Source: Arachnomyces sp. PD_36 (taxonomy: Eukaryota; Ascomycota; Eurotiomycetes; Onygenales; Arachnomycetaceae). Taken from it: a stretch of 64,000 nt of DNA. Made by a program: the position numbers and the translations under genes. Positions within the stretch are counted from its first letter, which is position 1; each line of letters begins with the position of its first letter. Where the stretch lies: positions 124,001 through 188,000 of the forward strand of contig JANTQE010000015.1 of NCBI GenBank assembly GCA_032988195.1, in the 5' to 3' direction. Shown in pieces: positions 58,360 through 64,000 of the stretch. The notes under the pieces are model-generated. The model did no database searches. It had not been told where the DNA came from and worked only from the letters and a program-made list of their open reading frames with translations.

Positions 58360-59090
58360 GTGCCCACTCCGACCATGCTTTGGCCTATTCTTCAGCTGAA
58401 GCCTGAAGAATCCCCAGCTTCACCGGCCATCTTGAGGCCTGATGGGGCGTCTTTGGGACTTCATGAAAGCCTGGAATCGAAGCCACCAGGCCGATCGGCC
58501 GCTAGCCCACACACCCCGGCGAAGACTCAAGAGTCAAAAACCCTGAATCTTCCATCCATCGCATGGCGATGAACAAAGTTGTAACATGTGCAGTTTTGGA
58601 ACATCCCGTCCACTCGTCTTTGTCTTAGGCGCCACGAAATATATGCTTTCCTTGCCTTTCAATATGTCCTGACCACGAGTTAATACTCGAAGACATGCAT
58701 GTCTATTTTCCGTAATGTCGGAAGTGGGGAACCCGCATGCATACTCGCATTGCTCGCTCAGTTGGAGTCTCGGCTGGCAATGCGGACGGACTCTTTGTCA
58801 TGTCGAAGGAAGATATCCGTAGGTCGCTTCCCGTTTCTCGCTCTCGGAGACAATGGCCTGTCTTAGACTTGCAGATTCTTCCTTCCTGCTCCACGAGAGA
58901 CTAGAGAAACACAGGGATTAGCTTCCAGACTCTGAATATCAATGGAGATATCATCTCACGCGTTCACCAATCCAGAGGAGAAGTCATTGTATCCGGGCGC
59001 ATGCCCTCTCTTCTTTCCAGGCTCTAGAATTAACGTAGTAAATCATGTTGGATTTACACTTTGTTGGAATCTTAATGGTTGATGGCGATA

Positions 59091-59116
59091 GAAGCAGAGG
59101 CAGAGGCAGATGCAGA
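59091..59116. repeat. Imperfect GCAGAG hexamer repeat
   Basis: About four consecutive GCAGAG/GCAGAT units in non-coding sequence. Confidence 0.75.
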
Positions 59117-60471
59117 GACGTCAAAGGGACTCCGTCGTCGACTGACTGACAGAGCCTCAAGAACATCCTCCTGCTCACTCCGTGAACCCTTTGAACTGTC
59201 CCAGGAATCCATGCAAACCATGACTCTTATCCTTGGTAGTTCAATATCATGGAACATTCTACCGAACATTCCATTTAATATGAACATCATTCACCCGTTC
59301 CCATATACGAGCAATATAGTAATAATATGAGCATTAATTCCAACACAGGCACTTCTTTCTATCCACACACTCATCACACATGGAAGAATCTTAAATCCCC
59401 CGATTCAAACAAGCCAAACTCACCAGAAAAGATAAAAGATAAAAGATCAATTGGCATCGGGACGTTCCATAATCCACCACTGTTAATCAAACCATGGAAA
59501 TACTTATCAGCGTTACCCACCGATTCACGCCATTTTCACAAATCGAGGACGGAGAGAAATTTAATAAAAATAACTCAACTCGCAACGTGGGTTCGGGTTC
59601 TGCCTTTATTGGGGTATATCACCGGCGTGGGGATGGGGTTGTATGGGGTTGATGGGAGACAGTTATCGTTGATATAAGAGGGGTTTTCACATGTTTCGTT
59701 AACACGATAGATATAAATAGATATAATTAAGAGGCGGTGGAGCATAGGGAGGGTCCAAGTGGCTGAAGAGAGCCCGGGAGAGCATGAGGTGTGTTCCAAG
59801 ATGTCCACCCTATCCTGGGAATGTAGATAATAAAAGGAAGAGGTAGTATTTGGAAGTATGTCACGAATATGTTGGCTGCTGAGAGTAAACCGTCGATGAG
59901 GTCAAGATGATGGTATTGAAAATCTCGAAAACATTCAAAGATGCAATAGGTCTTCCACCTTCAATCCTAGTTCCATGCAAAGATCCTTCGTCACCATCCA
60001 CCATTGATAGCCTGAAGATATCCTAAGAACCAGGGTCGACCACCCTCACTCCGTAAAACGCCACATGACATACCGACGGGACCTCACAAACTCCCATCTC
60101 CGATAGAAAGCAATCCCGCCCACAACTAATAAAGAAAACTCTGCTCTCGTAAGAACCTAGCGAAATGCCGATGCTGGGAATGAAATCCGGGTGGTCTCGG
60201 CGAAGGAAAATAAAGAATTTTGCTGATGAAAAAAAGGGATCGTCTATAAGGGGGAATCTGCGAAATAATGTGTACTGTGACCGGGTAGATCAAAGCATAA
60301 AAGCGAAATGAAGTAGAGAAAAAAGAAGAACCGATGCGAGGCATCTATCCATGCGGCTGTGGGGAAGTAACCATCGACTGAAGGGGGACTCGGTAACGAG
60401 ATTAAACAATCGCGGGAAGGGAGGCTGGATTGGGCGCGGTCCGAATATAAAGATAACAAAGTAACTGGGCT

Positions 60472-62128
60472 TTAGATTTGGCCCTTGATGTCGACGATAC
60501 GGTGGGCTTCGGCCTTTGCTTGAGCAAAGACTGGCCCTGCCTTCCCGGTCAAGAGTCTGACTCCGTCGGGTTTCTCTTGTAGCAAATCTTCTGGAGCATG
60601 GTCAAGGACAAACCGAGCACTCTGCTCGTCCGATTCGAATCCAAGTTCCTCAGTAATGAATCTTATCTTCACATCGGGTTTATACCTGTTGCACAGTTAG
60701 CATAACTTTGAATCCGTAAAATAGTCAATAACAGAGGAGACAAAGGAGGACGTACGCTCTACAAATGCATGCAAGGGCGGAGAGGCGCTCTCGGTCGACG
60801 AACATATCCATTAGATACGCCCCCATGTTTGGGGTGTCAAGATAAAGCTGAAAGAATCGATGGTAATTACCCAACGCTAGGGCAGAACGGACACCAAGTG
60901 CGTGCTTTACGGCATGGTCCATTTTGTCTGTGGGGGTTAGATCTGCCAAAGCGTCGTTCATGGCCGTTTGGTTGCGCGTGTGAATGAAATAAAGGATACG
61001 ATATGCCTTGAATTCCGTGGGATGTCCTCCAAGCTGTTGCGAATACAGTGCCCGAAGCTGTGTCTGGCACTGATTATACTCACCAAGATCCCCTTTTTCC
61101 AAAGCTATCCGGGCGTGGATTTCATAGACGTTCACCGTGAATTCACTCTTGATGTGTTGAACTGTCAAGTCCTGGCGTAGAGACTTGAACTGGTCACAGA
61201 TATATGTGTAGTTGTTCTCGGCCTTCCATTTCTTCTTCAACAGGTCGAGAGTCTTCTCAAGAATGGGCAAAGGGCGGACCGTGTCAGGATTTGGCGCGCT
61301 GGTAAGGCGGAGATAGTTCTTCTCCAGGGTCTGGGATCTTCCAACAACCGGTCCTTTGGGTACATTGACGGGAGAGTCATCGCGAGATGAGTTACTCATC
61401 TGGGGTGTGTCCTCGAAACGCTTCCTCCGGTTCTCCAGGCTGCTGCTAAACTTACTTGAATACTTATTATTATCTGTCCGTTGGCGTTTGTCAGTTTGGA
61501 TGGGATAAGTGACGCGATCTTCAAAATTGTTTCGCTGGTTAGTTCTTCTCCATGGCGGTATCGCATCTTGATCGCCTGCAGGGTTGATATCCGCGGATTT
61601 CCTCTTCTTGGAACGATCCTTTGGGGACTGGGCGATCGGCAACGTGTGGGACTCTCCACTCCATGGCGCCGTAAGACGACTGTTACGTTCATCCCGTAGC
61701 ATCTCTTGGGGTAGCGGCAGAGCTTCCCAGTTAATGTTTGATAGGTTGCTAGACTCTGCTGCATCGGTGATGACTTGCTTCAACTTCTTCTCCAAATCTT
61801 GCCTCCCAATCCCCTGAATCTGATTCTCCGGGACGAAGCATCTCTGGACATACAAACGGACCTCAGGAGGCCACTCAACCTTCTTTTTCATTGGCGCCGT
61901 TTTCGCGGATGGGTCTTGATGATTCGATGCGTTGGACGGTGCGGTCGATTCGACGGGGCGGGTAACGGTGCGGCGAGCCTGGACTGGAATATAGGCGGGT
62001 GCGGCTGATGAAATTAGCCAAGGCTGAACGTGGGAACACAAAGTATTAGGGTTCTGGAGAAAGAACTCACCGTTCACAGGGTACTGCGAAGGGGCCCCAG
62101 TTCGCCATGGCGGTGTGGCCGTACTCAT
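60472..62128 (-). CDS. THP3: SAC3/GANP-family protein Thp3 (LENG8-like)
   Basis: Nuclear protein acting with Csn12 in transcription elongation, splicing and mRNP formation in yeast. Model: exons 62071-62128, 60756-62004 and 60472-60685 (1521 nt, 506 aa; yeast Thp3 is about 478). The N-terminal half is disordered, with VEWPPEVRLYVQRCF and a basic KDRSKKRKSAD stretch. The SAC3/GANP-PCI domain fills the C-terminal half: LDLLKKKWKAENNYTYICDQ, SLRQDLTVQHIKSEFTVNVY, YEIHARIALEKGDLGEYNQC and ALALGNYHRFFQLY. The first intron is 66 nt, has consensus ends and contains no stop, so its retention would stay in frame. The SLRQDLTVQ motif separates it from Sac3 proper. It is divergent from Vps36. Confidence 0.94.
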
Positions 62129-62665
62129 TGTAAGACGATTTCACGGATGAGATGCTCAAAACTGGGTAGTGGCGAGGGTGATGATCTAAAAAGGGGTTTT
62201 GTAGAAAGACGACGAGTAGATGTTATAAAAAAAACTCGGTACTCTATGACTCGCAAGAGAGATAGAGAAGACACGAAAGAAGTCAAGAAGTGTGTCAAAG
62301 AGAAAAAAGGATTGTCGTTGTGTGTGTTGGATGAAGTTGTGGATGATTTTGAACAGTTGGTGATCACAAGACCAAAGGCGGTGAAAGCCGGAAAGTGACG
62401 CTTAAGTAATCGGCGTGGCGGGAAATGGCGCTATCCCAAAAGCAGACAAGATCCATATATCGTCACTTTGGCTGATGGAGGGGAGGCACGATAGACGATA
62501 GACGATGGAAGACGCAGATGGGAGAGAGAGATAGCTTCAAAGACGTCAATTCGAGAGTACATGAAGGACTGAGTGGATGGTACTCTTACCAGAGATCGTA
62601 TCAAGAGCTTCTCCTGTCCCAAGATGTTACAAGTGCTCAAACCGCTTCTCTCCACGACGTCCTAG
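62129..62665. promoter_or_regulatory. Divergent promoter of Thp3 and Vps36 genes
   Basis: 537 bp between start codons. A GGCGGGAAAT stretch near 62417 is the only GC-rich motif that stands out; no factor is assigned. Confidence 0.4.
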
Positions 62666-64000
62666 ATGTTATTCAAATCTCTTGACCTGACCACTGCTCT
62701 CCGCCCGTCGCTGTTGTCCGATGAGACGTTACTGTTTGTTCAGGATGCGGTAGGGCTATATGAAGGGTATGAAAGCTGTACACCGTTCACCGCCAGCGGT
62801 TCTCACTTAGCTGATGATTTCTTTCTTTGACTAGCAAATACAAGATTCCAAATTACCAGAACGGTCATGCATACCTCACATCCCATCGGGTTTGTTACGT
62901 GGACGGAGAAGAACCCCGTAAATACTCTGTCTCTATTGAACTGAGAGATGTGGATCGTGTTGAGTACCAAGTATGAAAGATGTTGCAGACCGGTTACCTT
63001 CTAGAAACACTGACAGGCTGCAGGCTGGTTTCCTGAAGTCTTCTGCTAAGATAACGATCCACCCAAAGGCGTTGAAACGAGCACCAGGGAAGAATACAGG
63101 CACGAACATTTCCCGAAATGCGTCACAATCTGTGAGATCAGACTCACCCGGGAGCCATTCGCTTTCAAGAACAGGAAGCCCTTTTGCTACAGGGACTGGT
63201 TCTGTCTCACCCAGGGCCGCAAACGCAACCTGGATCTGCCCTATTTGCTCCTTTTCCAACCCAATCCCACAAGGCTTTGATCCTTCGACTGCAAATGCCT
63301 CGACACAGCTTCCACCATGCCAGACATGTGGGATCAAACCCCCGTTTACAACTGTTTTAAAAGCAGCTATAGCTGCTGCATCGAACCGTGGTGCGGCTGA
63401 TACGCCCAGCAATATACAGCCAACGCAGGACCGGGATAATCTGCCGGATAATACTGATCGGTCTAGACTTGATCCGCCTACTACAGCAAAGGATTCATCT
63501 GTGGCCTGCCCGCGATGCACCTTCGTAAACCACCCCTCACTCCGAGAGTGCGAGATATGTGGTGCTTCTCTCGCCTCCTCTGACTATACTCGAACCCAGA
63601 TACCCGATGGAGGGAGTGATCGCTCAGAGTCTCCAGCCCCGTTGAGATCTATGAACCTGGAGAACAATGAAACATGCGAGGTCAAGATTTCATTTCGTGG
63701 AGGTGGTGAAAAGGTCTTTCTTGAAAGGCTAAAGGGAGCCCTAATTCAAAGGAAGTGGCTGCTTCAAGATGCTCCACCTGTTCCGAAACCTCCAGATATG
63801 ATGTCCGATCCCCTCACTTCCGCCTCCGGCACTGAAACTTCAAACGCGATGTCGTCGGGGCCTGTGGCTGGTATTGCAGGTCTCGAACGCCGTGGCTTTG
63901 AGACCCGAAAGAATAATGAGTACGTTCTTGGGAATGCATTTGAAGACTTAGAAGCTCTTATGGCATCTGCGAAGGAAGTTATAGCCCTTGCGGAGACATT
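62666..64000 (+). CDS. VPS36: ESCRT-II subunit Vps36, 5' part (3' end beyond the window)
   Basis: Endosomal ESCRT-II subunit that binds ubiquitinated cargo and phosphoinositides for multivesicular body sorting. Model so far: exons 62666-62766, 62835-62970 and 63024->64000 (about 404 codons). The split GLUE/PH domain begins LLSDETLLFVQDAVGLYEGK, continues YLTSHRVCYVDG and VDRVEYQAGFLKSSAKITI, and is interrupted by an insert with two NZF-type zinc fingers: NZF1 from WICPIC to CQTCG with long spacing, and NZF2 CPRCTFVNHPSLRECEICG. The GLUE domain resumes at VKISFRGGGEKVFLERLKGAL. The last visible residues (FEDLEALMASAKEVIALAE) start the helical linker to the winged-helix part, which lies outside. 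The third exon's CAG acceptor at 63021-63023 was preferred because the nearer CAG breaks the frame. Confidence 0.95.

Larger units (their letters stand above)
57003..60471. other. 3.5 kb region upstream of Bem1 with one candidate small ORF
   Basis: Likely Bem1 promoter/leader (57003 to about 57800), then mostly unrecognised sequence. Contents: an A-run at 57228-57236, the candidate 74-codon ORF at 58135-58359, an imperfect GCAGAG hexamer repeat at 59091-59116, and the A/T-rich 3' flank of Thp3. No tRNA, repeat ends or larger gene were seen. Confidence 0.5.

Noticed and set aside
1..64000. tRNA genes
   Set aside because: I looked for GGTTCRANNCC-type B boxes on both strands; the few partial matches (for example near 34270 and 50745) have no cloverleaf around them.
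1..64000. Transposons or CRISPR arrays
   Set aside because: No transposase, reverse transcriptase or long terminal or inverted repeat was seen, and no regularly spaced repeats beyond microsatellites.

Overview
This is nuclear DNA of a filamentous ascomycete, most likely Eurotiales (Aspergillus/Penicillium type). The evidence is short introns of about 45-110 nt with GTRNGT donors, CTRAY-like branch sites and YAG acceptors, a gene every 2-4 kb on both strands, secreted plant-polysaccharide hydrolases, and closely fungal-type versions of conserved eukaryotic proteins. No rRNA, tRNA, CRISPR array, complete transposon or biosynthetic megasynthase was seen. All gene models below were spliced by eye from the raw sequence, and the exon lengths were checked to sum to a whole number of codons.

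Layout. 1-0.9 kb: 5' part of a homeodomain transcription factor (-), with a 5.2 kb gene-free upstream region. 6.2-13.4 kb: divergent pair THO subunit Hpr1/THOC1 (-) and Aquarius/Cwf11 helicase (+). 15.7-19.6 kb: a Trp-rich protein of unknown function and a secreted SGNH esterase with a Cys-rich tail. 19.9-23.2 kb: divergent SDR (-) and TFIIH subunit Tfb2 (+). 23.6-25.5 kb: fungal protein of unknown function. 26.1-31.2 kb: divergent replication-fork protein Tof1 (-) and 3-hydroxyacyl-CoA dehydrogenase (+). 31.7-34.0 kb: RBR-type RING protein (-). 35.8-37.7 kb: secreted GH93-like hydrolase (+) and a tiny secreted protein (-). 38.5-40.1 kb: Arp6 (-). 40.6-41.9 kb: TauD dioxygenase (-). 44.1-46.4 kb: GH3 beta-glucosidase (+). 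46.9-47.8 kb: GPI-anchored Cys-rich protein (-). 48.7-50.7 kb: Afg1-type mitochondrial ATPase (-). 52.0-52.6 kb: small secreted protein (+). 52.8-54.0 kb: F-box/LRR-like protein (-). 54.9-57.0 kb: polarity scaffold Bem1 (-). 60.5-62.1 kb: Sac3/GANP-family Thp3 (-). 62.7-64 kb: ESCRT-II Vps36 (+, runs off the end).

Themes. Gene expression and genome maintenance dominate: THO, Aquarius, Thp3, TFIIH, SWR1 (Arp6) and fork protection (Tof1), several of them sharing short divergent promoters. Between about 35.8 and 47.8 kb, extracellular genes (GH93-like, GH3, small secreted, GPI protein) lie among housekeeping genes and look like the accessory, environment-facing part.

Most notable observations: an RBR protein whose RING2 carries Tyr where the catalytic Cys is expected, one transition away from Cys; an in-frame TAG between the targeting segment and the ATPase part of the Afg1 gene; a tiny secreted protein with two mutually exclusive C-termini depending on splicing; a MluI-box pair in the tof1 promoter; and a small unrecognised ORF at 58.1-58.4 kb that reads like real protein.
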